Shown here: positions 51,664 through 59,980 of the stretch, one piece after another
How positions within the stretch are numbered: the first letter of the stretch is position 1
Layout: every line of letters begins with the position of its first letter
Assembly: GCF_003719195.1 (NCBI RefSeq)
Contig: NZ_CP024996.1
Span: 5,270,001 to 5,334,000 of the forward strand
DNA: 64,000 nt
Reading direction: 5' to 3'
From: Herbaspirillum rubrisubalbicans
GTDB lineage: Bacteria > Pseudomonadota > Gammaproteobacteria > Burkholderiales > Burkholderiaceae_D
Made by a program: the position numbers and the translations under genes
The notes under the pieces: generated by a model
The model's input: the letters and a program-made list of their open reading frames with translations, nothing else
Database searches by the model: none
What the model was told of the DNA's origin: nothing

Positions 51664-52719
51664 TCAATGCGGCGCTGTCAGGTTGAGGAAGCTATCGAGG
51701 ATATGGAAGTGATCGTCGAAGAACTGCTCTTCCATGGCCACCAGCCGTTCAATGGGCATCCAGATCGCCTGGGCGGCATCGTCGGCAGCCTCGACCTCGG
51801 GCAGGTGTTCCAGACGCAGGTCGAAGTAATACGCGTGGGTGATGGTGCGGCCGCGCGCGCTGCGGTCGGGGTGATCGAAGATCTTGACGTCCACCAGCGC
51901 TTCTTCCAGCGTCACCTCCAGCACGGCCAGGTTGGTTTCTTCGGCCAGTTCGCGCAGCGCGGCCTGCATGAGCCGCTCGCGCTGGTCCAGGAAGCCGCCG
52001 GGAATGGCCCACAGGCCGCGTCCCGGAAAGCCCTTGCGCTGTACCAGCAGGACGTGGCCCGCGGCACGGATGACGGCGTCCACCGTGGTGAAGACCGGGG
52101 GATAGGGCGCGGCGGCCCAGGCGGTCTGGTACTTGCGCAACTGGCGATGTTCTTCCACCAGCGCGGCATAGTGCGGCAGCAGCGACCAGGCGCGCAGGTA
52201 GTGGCGCACGCTGGCCGGCAGCATGGGCGCCAGCACGTCCAGGCTGACCTCCAGGTCTTCGGCTTCGAACCAGACGCGGCGGATGTCGGTGGCGTCCACT
52301 TCGCCGGCACGTTCCAGCGATTCCAGTTGCCACTGCGGGAAGTGGCGCAGATAGTAGCTGGAGGCATCCTTGAAATGCCCCACCAGCAACACCCGGGCCT
52401 GGGGGTCAAGCTCTGCGCTGACCAGCCGCTGCACCTCGGCCGACCAGCGACGGTCGTCGTAGTAGTCACGGGTAGCGACGAAGCGCACGCGTTCGCGCTG
52501 GGCCGGCGCGAGCGCACCGGCAATCATGGCGGCGCGCTCCTGCCAGGTGAAGGGGTTCTTGGTATTGCGGGCGTGGAACGCCGAACCGAGCACGACGATG
52601 ACGCTGGCCGCGCGTTCCAACGCATGGCGCAACAAGTGCAGATGGCCGTGGTGGAAGGGCTGGAAGCGACCGATCACGACGGCGGCGTCGGCCTGGGAAA
52701 GTGGAGCGGATGCTGACAT
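51664..52719 (-). CDS. Bifunctional NMN adenylyltransferase / Nudix hydrolase (NadM-Nudix)
   Basis: 351 aa. N-terminal nucleotidyltransferase with [10 protein letters not shown] (about 17-26) and a C-terminal Nudix domain with box [22 protein letters not shown] (about 237-258). This is the NadM-Nudix fusion that makes NAD from NMN and hydrolyses ADP-ribose or similar nucleotides. It is the last gene of the pncA-pncB-nadE-nadM run, 63 nt after nadE. Confidence 0.93.
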   Translation of the reverse strand: MSASAPLSQADAAVVIGRFQPFHHGHLHLLRHALERAASVIVVLGSAFHARNTKNPFTWQERAAMIAGALAPAQRERVRFVATRDYYDDRRWSAEVQRLVSAELDPQARVLLVGHFKDASSYYLRHFPQWQLESLERAGEVDATDIRRVWFEAEDLEVSLDVLAPMLPASVRHYLRAWSLLPHYAALVEEHRQLRKYQTAWAAAPYPPVFTTVDAVIRAAGHVLLVQRKGFPGRGLWAIPGGFLDQRERLMQAALRELAEETNLAVLEVTLEEALVDVKIFDHPDRSARGRTITHAYYFDLRLEHLPEVEAADDAAQAIWMPIERLVAMEEQFFDDHFHILDSFLNLTAPH

Positions 52720-52782
52720 GGAAATTCCTTCTTCTGCTTCTGTTGAACGCGAATTGCGCCTGAGGCTGTACCTGCCGACGCT

Positions 52783-54480
52783 TCAATAAGCGACCGCGAT
52801 GGGGATTTGCCGTCCACTGCCAAAGGCGCGGGCGCGCACGCGGATCACTGGGGGCGACTGGCGGCGCTTGTATTCGTTGCGCGCCACCATGCGGCAGATG
52901 CGTTCGACCAGCGCCGCGCCCTGCTGGCTGGCCTGCAATTGCTCCACCGCCCGCGCCGCAGCCTGCGCCTCGTCGGCGGGCAGGCGCGTGCCTTCGATGT
53001 GCCACTTGAGGATGTCGTCCAGCACCTCGTAAGGCGGCAGGCTGTCGGTATCGCGCTGGTCGGGCGCCAGTTCGGCCGAAGGCGGCTTGTCGATGATGGC
53101 GCGCGGGATGATCTCGCGATCGGCGCTGGCATTGAGGTGCCGCGCCAAGGCATAGACCTCGGTCTTGTAGAGATCGCCGATCAGGCCCAGGCCGCCGTTG
53201 GTGTCGCCATACAGGGTGCAATAGCCCACCGAGATTTCGCTCTTGTTGCCGGTGGTCAGCAGCAGTGCTCCATAACCGTTGGAGTATTCCATCAGGATGG
53301 CGCCACGCACCCGCGCCTGCAGGTTTTCCAGCGGCAGGCCGCGCAAGGGGGCGCCGAAGGCGCGGGCGAAGCCTTCTTCGAATTCACGCACCAGCTCGGC
53401 GATGGGGTGGCGGAACAGGGTCACACCCAGGGCACGGCACAGTTCCTGCGAATCGTCCACGGAACCGGTGCTGGAAAAGATCGACGGCATGGTCACCGCC
53501 ACCACATTGTGCGCACCCAGCGCCTCGGCGGCTAAGGCGATGGTGAGTGCCGAATCGATGCCGCCGGAACTGCCGACCACCACCTTGCCGAAGCCGCAGC
53601 GGCGGGCATAGTCGCGCAGGCCGAGGATGATCTGACGGCGCTGGAATTCGGGCGTGGCCAGAGCCTGCTGTAGCGGCAGTGCATCGCTGCTGCCGTCACT
53701 GCGCAGGAATCGTCCCTCCTCGAAGGCCAGCACCTGGAAATCCTCGGCCAGGCGGGCCGCCTCGAAGGCCAGTCCCTGCGTGGGCGACATGGCGAAGGAG
53801 CCGCCGTCATAGACCAGTTGATCCTGCCCCCCCACCTGGTTGACGTAGAGCAGCGCCATCTGACGGCGCAGGCAAGCCGCCTGGAACAGGGCATGGCGCT
53901 GGCTGCGCTTGCCGATGTCGGAAGGGCTGGCATTGATGGACACCACCAATTGCGCATCGGCCTCGGCCAGACGCTGGAAGGGATTGATACGATAGCTGCG
54001 CAGCTCATCGTTCCAGCCATCCTCGCAGATCAGGAAGCCCACGCGCTGTCCCTTCAACGGCAGGACGCAAGCCACTTCGGGACCGGCCTCGAAGTGTCGG
54101 CCATCGTCGAAGACGCCATAGACCGGCAGCAACTGCTTGTGGTATTCGGCCACGATCTGGCCTTCGCGCAGGGCCAGCAGGGCATTGAAGAGCGGCTTGC
54201 CGGGACCGGCATTGCGGCGCGGCGCGCCGATGACGGCGGTCAAGCCGGGATAGTCGCGGGTGGCGGCGATGAGGCGCTGCAAGGCCTGCTCGGCCTGGCC
54301 CAGGAAGCGCGGTTCTTCCAGCAGATCGCCCGGGTAATAACCGCAGATCGAGAGTTCGGGAAAGACCAGCAGGTCGGCATCGGCGCGCGCGGCACGCTGC
54401 AGGGCCGCCAGGTGCAGCGCGAGGTTGCCGTCGAAATCACCGATGGTGGGATTGCATTGGGCGATGGCGATGCGAAGCAT
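52783..54480 (-). CDS. nadE: Glutamine-dependent NAD+ synthetase NadE
   Basis: 565 aa from the ATG at 54480 (AAAGG upstream). The N-terminal nitrilase-type glutaminase has its Glu-Lys-Cys triad in FPELSICGYY, YHKQLLPVYGVFDD and LICEDGW. The C-terminal synthetase has the ATP pyrophosphatase P-loop SSGGIDSAL and later YCTLYGDTNGG. It amidates nicotinic acid adenine dinucleotide to NAD+ in the cytoplasm. The 19-nt gap behind pncB indicates co-transcription. Confidence 0.95.
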   Translation of the reverse strand: MLRIAIAQCNPTIGDFDGNLALHLAALQRAARADADLLVFPELSICGYYPGDLLEEPRFLGQAEQALQRLIAATRDYPGLTAVIGAPRRNAGPGKPLFNALLALREGQIVAEYHKQLLPVYGVFDDGRHFEAGPEVACVLPLKGQRVGFLICEDGWNDELRSYRINPFQRLAEADAQLVVSINASPSDIGKRSQRHALFQAACLRRQMALLYVNQVGGQDQLVYDGGSFAMSPTQGLAFEAARLAEDFQVLAFEEGRFLRSDGSSDALPLQQALATPEFQRRQIILGLRDYARRCGFGKVVVGSSGGIDSALTIALAAEALGAHNVVAVTMPSIFSSTGSVDDSQELCRALGVTLFRHPIAELVREFEEGFARAFGAPLRGLPLENLQARVRGAILMEYSNGYGALLLTTGNKSEISVGYCTLYGDTNGGLGLIGDLYKTEVYALARHLNASADREIIPRAIIDKPPSAELAPDQRDTDSLPPYEVLDDILKWHIEGTRLPADEAQAAARAVEQLQASQQGAALVERICRMVARNEYKRRQSPPVIRVRARAFGSGRQIPIAVAY

Positions 54481-54499
54481 GAGAGATCCTTTCTTGCGT

Positions 54500-55705
54500 T
54501 CAGATAGCGCCGGGCGCCGGGGCGGCGATGCCGAACAATTGGCGCAGGTAGGCCAGGAAGGTTTCATCCTTGCACAGCGTCTTGCCCGGCGAATCAGACA
54601 GCTTGGCCACGGCCTGGCCATTGCAGGAAGACAGCTTCATGACGATGTTCAGCGGCGGGATGCCGGTGTCGTTGCTCAGGTTGGTGCCGATGCCAAAGCC
54701 GGTCATGGCACGGTCGGAAAAGTGGCGATACAGCGCAATGGCCTGCGGCAGGTCCAGTCCATCGGAAAACACCAGGCGCTTGGTATGGGCATCCAGGCGC
54801 AGCTTGCGGTAGTGGGCCAGGGCCTTCTCACCCCATTCGAAGGGGTCGCCCGAGTCATGCCGCAGGCCGTCGAAGAGCTTGGCGAAGTACAAGTCGAAGT
54901 CGGCCAGGAAGGCATCCATGCCGACCACGTCGGTCAGCGCCACGCCCAGGTCACCCCGGTATTCCTGCACCCAATGTTCCAGCGCAGCCTTCTGGAAGTC
55001 GCGCAGGCGCACCCCGAAGGCCTGGTAGGACTGCAGGTATTCGTGGGCCATGGTGCCGATGGGAACCAGATCGTACTGCATGGCCAGCCAGACATTGGAA
55101 CTGCCCTTGAAATAATGCGGCACCTCGCGCGCCAGGGTCGCGACCACTTCTTCCTGCCAGGCGCCGGAGTAGCGTCGACGCACGCCGAAGTCGAAGAACT
55201 CGAAGGGGTGCCGGCCCGCAGGCTGGCTGGCCAGTTCGTGCAGCAAGGCGAGCTTGTCCTGCAGGCGCCGCCGGGCCTCCACCAGCGTGGCCGGTGTGCC
55301 CAGGCGCCGGAAGTAGAGTTCGTTGACGATATAGAGCACGAAGATCTCGAAGCCCATCACATGCACCTGCGGCCCACGGGCGACGATGCACAGTTGCTCG
55401 CCACGGGTCTGGACCTGGATGAACTTGCGCTGGAAACGGAACAGCGCCAGGAAGTCGATGAAGTCACTCTTCATGTAGCGCAGCCCGGCCAGGTAGGCCA
55501 GTTCCTCGGGCTGGAAGCGCAGGCGGCAGAGATGATCCAGTTCGCGCTCCACCTCCTGCTGCAGTTCGGCCAGCGGGAACTGTGGTTCATTGCGACAGAC
55601 AAAGGTGTACTCAGCCTGGGCGCCGGGGTGGCTATGCAGCAGCGCCTGCCACATGGTGAACTTGTAGAGATCGGTTTCGAGCAGACTGCGGACGACGGGC
55701 GCCAT
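54500..55705 (-). CDS. pncB: Nicotinate phosphoribosyltransferase PncB
   Basis: 401 aa. [32 protein letters not shown] is the standard N-terminus, with [13 protein letters not shown] and [23 protein letters not shown] near the C-terminal phosphate site. It joins nicotinate and PRPP to nicotinate mononucleotide. The ATG at 55705 has AAGGAG 9 nt upstream; a GTG three codons earlier is too close to that site. Confidence 0.95.
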   Translation of the reverse strand: MAPVVRSLLETDLYKFTMWQALLHSHPGAQAEYTFVCRNEPQFPLAELQQEVERELDHLCRLRFQPEELAYLAGLRYMKSDFIDFLALFRFQRKFIQVQTRGEQLCIVARGPQVHVMGFEIFVLYIVNELYFRRLGTPATLVEARRRLQDKLALLHELASQPAGRHPFEFFDFGVRRRYSGAWQEEVVATLAREVPHYFKGSSNVWLAMQYDLVPIGTMAHEYLQSYQAFGVRLRDFQKAALEHWVQEYRGDLGVALTDVVGMDAFLADFDLYFAKLFDGLRHDSGDPFEWGEKALAHYRKLRLDAHTKRLVFSDGLDLPQAIALYRHFSDRAMTGFGIGTNLSNDTGIPPLNIVMKLSSCNGQAVAKLSDSPGKTLCKDETFLAYLRQLFGIAAPAPGAI

Positions 55706-55760
55706 GATGGGCACTCCTTGTTGTGGGTCGGTTCAGGATCGAATCGGAATCTGGAGGATG

Positions 55761-56624
55761 TCAGAAATTGGCTTGCAGCTCCTGCAACACCTGCTCCGAA
55801 CTGGCCAGCCTCAAACCGGCCTCGGACATGGCGGCCAGGAAGTCGCGGTATTGCGCTTCGAACCCGGCCACCGGGCTCATGCAGTCGGTCACCAGCACCA
55901 GCCGGGCGCGCCCGGCGGCATCCAGGTTGGCGGCGATATGCTCGGTGGTGGCCCGCACGCAGTGGCTGCCGGCTTCGCCGGTGATGTAGACGCAATCGGC
56001 CTGGGCCAGGGTGGCGATGAAGCCACGGTTGAGCTGGGTATCGGGATCGTCGGCGTCGGGCACTTCGGCCATGACGGCTGAATAGTGTTCGGTCCAGGGG
56101 TTGCTGCCCTTGCCCAGCTTGGTGACGATGCCCAGCGAATCGGCTTCCCAGCGGTTGTAGGCGGCCCGCACCTGGGCATGGACGGCGGCGCCCCAGCTGC
56201 CGATCTCGCAGTGCACCGGCCACACCATGAGGCGGTAGCGCCCGGCCGCTTCCAGCGCATCGAGGTAGGCCAGGGTGCGCGGCAGGGCCTGCGGGTCACG
56301 CGGCAGATAGAGGCCGGCGCGCACCTGGGCCGCCTCGATCTGGGTGAAGGGCGCGAGCGCTGCGCCATCGCCGCACCGCCAGAAGGTGGGATGGGCGATG
56401 TCGAACCGGTGGTGTGCGTCGAGGGTAATGCTGATGGCCGACAAGCCGGCGCCGCCTTGCTCAATCAGGCGCGCCACGCGCAGCATGTCGGCATGACTGC
56501 CGGTCACCGGCAAGGCCGGCTGCAGCACGCCACCGGCCACCGGATCGACCGGCAGCCAGGACGCTGGCAGATCGCAGAAATCGTTTTGCGGATCAATGAC
56601 GAGCAGGTGCAGGGAGCGCTTCAT
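55761..56624 (-). CDS. pncA: Nicotinamidase-like cysteine hydrolase (PncA)
   Basis: 287 aa, longer than most PncA proteins (about 180-215) because of extra loops. Active-site Asp in VIDPQNDFC, metal ligands in ITLDAHHRFDIAHPTFW, and Cys in GEAGSHCVRATTEH follow the isochorismatase/nicotinamidase pattern. It would convert nicotinamide to nicotinate. AAAGGTG precedes the start. First gene of the NAD salvage operon, divergent from the NrtR-type gene. Nicotinamidase activity is supported mostly by context. Confidence 0.85.
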   Translation of the reverse strand: MKRSLHLLVIDPQNDFCDLPASWLPVDPVAGGVLQPALPVTGSHADMLRVARLIEQGGAGLSAISITLDAHHRFDIAHPTFWRCGDGAALAPFTQIEAAQVRAGLYLPRDPQALPRTLAYLDALEAAGRYRLMVWPVHCEIGSWGAAVHAQVRAAYNRWEADSLGIVTKLGKGSNPWTEHYSAVMAEVPDADDPDTQLNRGFIATLAQADCVYITGEAGSHCVRATTEHIAANLDAAGRARLVLVTDCMSPVAGFEAQYRDFLAAMSEAGLRLASSEQVLQELQANF

Positions 56625-56780
56625 GGTATTCACCTTTGATGAATGCTGAGTCCAGCGGGTTACGGTGAAACCAGTGTAGACCACTTAATTTACTTTTGCA
56701 ACTAACAAAAACGTTCTTGATACAGACCCAATACCTTCCTGGCAAAAATCATTTAAAGAAATACAATAAATAGATTCACA

Positions 56781-56797
56781 ATGACACTAAGTGCCAT
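56781..56797. promoter_or_regulatory. Candidate NrtR operator
   Basis: ATGACACTAAGTGCCAT is an inverted repeat with one mismatch, 43 nt upstream of the NrtR-type start and in the region shared with the divergent pncA promoter. The NrtR consensus differs among lineages, so the assignment rests on symmetry and position. Confidence 0.5.
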
Positions 56798-56839
56798 TAG
56801 ACTTCCAGACTGGCAAACGGGGAAACGTCGAGGAGGAAA

Positions 56840-57505
56840 ATGGATCCGGTGATCTGCACGGTCGATGTGGCATTGCTCACGCTGGCAGCCGATGGGCTGG
56901 AGGTGGCGCTGCTCAAGCGCGAACATGCGCCCTTCAAGGGCGTGACCGCCCTGCCCGGCGGCTACATCCACACCCAGGCCGACGCCGACGCCCGCGATGC
57001 GGCGCGCCGCGTGCTGCTGGACAAGACCGGCATCGCCGCGCCTTACCTGGAACAATTGGCGACCTTTTCGGGTGCGGCGCGCGATCCGCGCGGCTGGTCG
57101 GTGTCGATTGCCTATTACGCGCTGGTGCCTGCGGCCACCATCGCCCAGGCCGAACGCAGCCAGGTGCGCCTCTACAGCGTGGACCGCTTGCCACCGCTGC
57201 CCTTTGATCACAGCACCATCATCGACACGGCGGTCTCGCGCCTGCGCAGCAAGAGCCAGTACTCCTCCCTACCCTGCCATCTGCTGGGTGAAGCGTTCAC
57301 CTTGCCGCAGTTGCAGCGGGTCTATGAAATCCTGCTGGGAGAAACCATCAACAAGGTCAGCTTCCGCCGCAAGATGAGCGAGATGGATATGCTGGACGCT
57401 GTCGATGGCCAGTTCGACGCCAGCGGCGCGCATCGACCGGCGCAACTGTATCGATTGAAATCGGCCTTTCGTGAACAGTTGCAGTTGCTGGAACGCGGGC
57501 TGTAG
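56840..57505 (+). CDS. NrtR-type Nudix-related regulator of NAD metabolism
   Basis: 221 aa. The N-terminal Nudix-like domain (TVDVALLTLAADGLEVALLKREHAPFKGVTALPGGYI) lacks a full catalytic Nudix box (ADARDAARRVLLDKTGI in that place), as in NrtR regulators that bind rather than hydrolyse ADP-ribose. The C-terminal winged helix spans about 150-215 (LLGEAFTLPQLQRVYEILLGETINKVSFRRKM). GAGGAGG precedes the ATG. NrtR represses NAD synthesis or salvage genes; here the divergent pnc/nad operon is the obvious target. Confidence 0.9.
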   Translation: MDPVICTVDVALLTLAADGLEVALLKREHAPFKGVTALPGGYIHTQADADARDAARRVLLDKTGIAAPYLEQLATFSGAARDPRGWSVSIAYYALVPAATIAQAERSQVRLYSVDRLPPLPFDHSTIIDTAVSRLRSKSQYSSLPCHLLGEAFTLPQLQRVYEILLGETINKVSFRRKMSEMDMLDAVDGQFDASGAHRPAQLYRLKSAFREQLQLLERGL

Positions 57506-57532
57506 TACGGACAGCGCAAAGCGGCCCCGCGC

Positions 57533-57578
57533 AACGACAACGGCGCGCCATCTGCAAGAATGGCGCGCCGTTGTCGTT
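57533..57578. terminator. Very strong 18-bp hairpin after the NrtR-type gene
   Basis: AACGACAACGGCGCGCCA and its exact reverse complement are separated by 10 nt, about 30 nt after the stop. Only three T follow. It probably ends or protects the transcript and separates it from the minus-strand gene at 57607. Confidence 0.7.
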
Positions 57579-57606
57579 TCATGGCCCGGTTCTTCCCGGC
57601 CGACGC

Positions 57607-57831
57607 TCAGGCACAACAGTCGCCGTCGAGGTGGCCACTGCGCGCCTGGCGCAACGCGGCCCGACGTTGGCGCACGCCTTGCGAGACGCGATAGACGGCG
57701 CGCTGGGTCAGCATCATGGACAGTGTGCTCAAGCTGAACTCGGCTGCAATGAGCAAACCGACCAGCGCGGCAAATTGCAGGTAGAGCCGTGGATAGACGG
57801 ACAGGCTACGCGAGAACAGTTGCTGCAACAT
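57607..57831 (-). CDS. Small membrane protein of 74 residues
   Basis: 74 aa: a hydrophobic helix at about 16-40 followed by a basic C-terminal half (RVSQGVRQRRAALRQARSGHLDGDCCA). AGAGGA lies 8 nt before the ATG at 57831. I do not recognise the family. Convergent with the NrtR-type gene. Confidence 0.6.
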   Translation of the reverse strand: MLQQLFSRSLSVYPRLYLQFAALVGLLIAAEFSLSTLSMMLTQRAVYRVSQGVRQRRAALRQARSGHLDGDCCA

Positions 57832-57974
57832 GATGCATTCCTCTTGGTGGTTTTACTTGCCGATGGACTGAAGTCTACGCAAGCACGTGAGGGAGAAAAA
57901 CCAGGCTGGAGAGAATTGAGTGTTCCTCGATCTGGAACAATCGGCAGGGACTATCAGGGCAATAGTAAAACCAT

Positions 57975-58007
57975 GGCTCTGCCTGCTACCGCAATGCAGG
58001 CAGAGCC
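57975..58007 (-). terminator. Terminator of the aromatic oxidation operon
   Basis: A perfect 12-bp stem (GGCTCTGCCTGC / GCAGGCAGAGCC) with a 9-nt loop; on the minus strand it is followed by ATGGTTTTAC. It lies about 70 nt past the outer-membrane protein stop. Confidence 0.65.
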
Positions 58008-58079
58008 AGGCCGGTGATGAAGCCGGTCGGTCAGAACCAAAAACTAAGAGCTCAGAACTCTGAGGTCAGAACTCAGATA

Positions 58080-59048
58080 TCAGAAGTGATGATCGTAGCG
58101 GATCTGGATCTTGCTGTTCTCGGCCCGGTTGCGTACGGCGAATTCCTGGTAGACATTGAAGAACAGCGAGTCGCGATCGGATAGCCGCATCATCGCCGCC
58201 GGTCCCAATCCCACCACCCGTTCGCGGCGGCCACTGACGTCGGCGCCATTGACCTGGGTATCGCTGATCTGCTGCAACCAGTAACCGGAGGCGCCCACCG
58301 TCCAGGTCGGATTGAGGACGTATTCGGCGGCGAAGTTGGCATGGACCGCCTGGCCGGCCTGGGTGGAGGTGACGTTGTTGCCGAAGGCGGCGCTGGGGGA
58401 GTTGTTGCGGGCGTTCCAGAGATAGTGCAGGCGCCAGCTGAAGCTCAGGTTCTCGCTCGCCCACAAGGTGCCGGCCCAGTACGGGTCGAACGACCAGAAA
58501 TTGCTGCCCGGGTTGACGGTGGCATTGCGGTCATAGGCGCCGGTGGGGAGGATGAATTGCAGTTCGAAACGCTGCGCATAGAGCGGCCCTTGCTTGCCCA
58601 TGATGGGATCGTACTGCACCGACACCCCGGCACTGATGTCACCGATGCCGGTATTGCCGCGCAGGATGGCATTGTTGGCGCCATCGTCCACCTTGGCGCG
58701 GGCCACCCACGGCACCAGCACCTGGAAGCCCAGTTGCTTGTTGCCGAACTTGGCGCCCTGGGGGACGAAGATGAACTGGCTGGTGGGGACAAAGACACTG
58801 ATGTCCTGGGTGCTCGAAAACCCCATGCGGTTGCCGTTGTTGTCGACCAGCTTGGTGGCCTTGGTATAGCTGAGGTATTCGATGAAATAGAATCCCGGCC
58901 CGCCCGGCAGCGGGGCGCCGTCGAAGAAGCTGGTGCCGCCCATGTTGACGGACGGCTGGTCGAAGGCGCTGGCCAAGCCGGGGCAGAGTGTGGCCGCCAG
59001 CAGGGCGGTGGCGCCGATGCGGCGTGCGTGTCGCTTGATCTTTCTCAT
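58080..59048 (-). CDS. Outer-membrane channel of the phenol-degradation MetA family
   Basis: 322 aa from the ATG at 59048 (AAGGAG upstream). The signal peptide ends ...CPGLASA, before FDQPSVNMGGTSFFDGAPLPGGPGFYFIEY. The rest is beta-strand rich, with a C-terminal Phe (IQIRYDHHF) as in beta-barrels. The family (Phenol_MetA_deg, SphA-like) is thought to admit hydrophobic aromatic substrates through the outer membrane. It is 58 nt behind the SDR gene and probably brings in the aromatic alcohol or aldehyde. Confidence 0.85.
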   Translation of the reverse strand: MRKIKRHARRIGATALLAATLCPGLASAFDQPSVNMGGTSFFDGAPLPGGPGFYFIEYLSYTKATKLVDNNGNRMGFSSTQDISVFVPTSQFIFVPQGAKFGNKQLGFQVLVPWVARAKVDDGANNAILRGNTGIGDISAGVSVQYDPIMGKQGPLYAQRFELQFILPTGAYDRNATVNPGSNFWSFDPYWAGTLWASENLSFSWRLHYLWNARNNSPSAAFGNNVTSTQAGQAVHANFAAEYVLNPTWTVGASGYWLQQISDTQVNGADVSGRRERVVGLGPAAMMRLSDRDSLFFNVYQEFAVRNRAENSKIQIRYDHHF

Positions 59049-59106
59049 GTTGTCGTCTCCTTGCTTATCGTTGTTTTGGGTGTGGTGGTGGAGTCGCAGG
59101 CCGGGC

Positions 59107-59874
59107 TCAGAGATAGGTCGAGGCCAGCCCGCCATCGACGGGCAGGTTCACGCCATTGATCCAGCGGCTGTCATCGCCGCACAGCCAGACGATGGCCGCG
59201 GCGATTTCATCGGGATAGGCCGGGCGCTTCATGCGATGGGCATCCTTCTGCACCCGTTCCTGTCCGAGCATGGTGACGAAGTCGCCCAGGATGGGCGTCA
59301 ACACCGGCCCCGGCGCGACGCTGTTCATGCGCACCGATTGCCGCAGGAACAGGGGTTGGGCGCGGGTCAGGGTCCATACGATCAGGGCTTCCTTGAAATA
59401 CTGGTAGCAGCTTTCCTGCGCTACCGGATGCTGCGCCAGCCAGTCGGCGCCGGCGGCAAAGCTGGCGGTCTGCGCCAGCGCCTTGTGCGGCTCCAGCCGC
59501 TTGGGCCATTCGGCGCCGAGGATGGAGGCGACGTTGACGATGGCGCTGCCCGGCGCCATGCGTGCAATGAGGCGCTCGGTGAGATGGCGCAGACCAAGGT
59601 AATTGACGCGCCCTACCAGGTCCACCGGGGCCGTACCGGGCACGCCGGCGACATTGCACAGGCCGTCGACCTGGGCCGGTAATTGGGCCACGGCGGCATC
59701 GATGGCTTCCACCGTCGACAGGTCGGCCTGGACGAAGCCTTCCATGCTGATCATCGGGGCATTGCGATCAACCCCGATCACGCGGGCTCCCTGGACGCGC
59801 AAGAGTCGCGCGGTCTCGGCACCGATGCCGGAAGACACGCCGGTGACGACGATGGTCTTGTCTTGCAGTTTCAT
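59107..59874 (-). CDS. SDR-family aromatic alcohol dehydrogenase (coniferyl-alcohol dehydrogenase type)
   Basis: 255 aa. NAD-binding GVSSGIGAET at about 12-21, catalytic Ser in NVASILG, and the Tyr-x-x-x-Lys pair in CYQYFKEAL. The long insertion before the active-site Tyr and the SVAPGPVLTPIL segment are like CalA coniferyl-alcohol dehydrogenase. It would oxidise an aromatic alcohol to the aldehyde, which the adjacent aldehyde dehydrogenase takes to the acid. Benzyl-type alcohols are also possible. Confidence 0.85.
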   Translation of the reverse strand: MKLQDKTIVVTGVSSGIGAETARLLRVQGARVIGVDRNAPMISMEGFVQADLSTVEAIDAAVAQLPAQVDGLCNVAGVPGTAPVDLVGRVNYLGLRHLTERLIARMAPGSAIVNVASILGAEWPKRLEPHKALAQTASFAAGADWLAQHPVAQESCYQYFKEALIVWTLTRAQPLFLRQSVRMNSVAPGPVLTPILGDFVTMLGQERVQKDAHRMKRPAYPDEIAAAIVWLCGDDSRWINGVNLPVDGGLASTYL

Positions 59875-59980
59875 GCTGGTCTCCTTGATGGATCGAACAA
59901 GCCGGATCGGCCTGGCGGTCCAAATTTTTTTAAATGATTTAAATGATTTATAGCTTTATTAACGACGACAACGAGACAAT

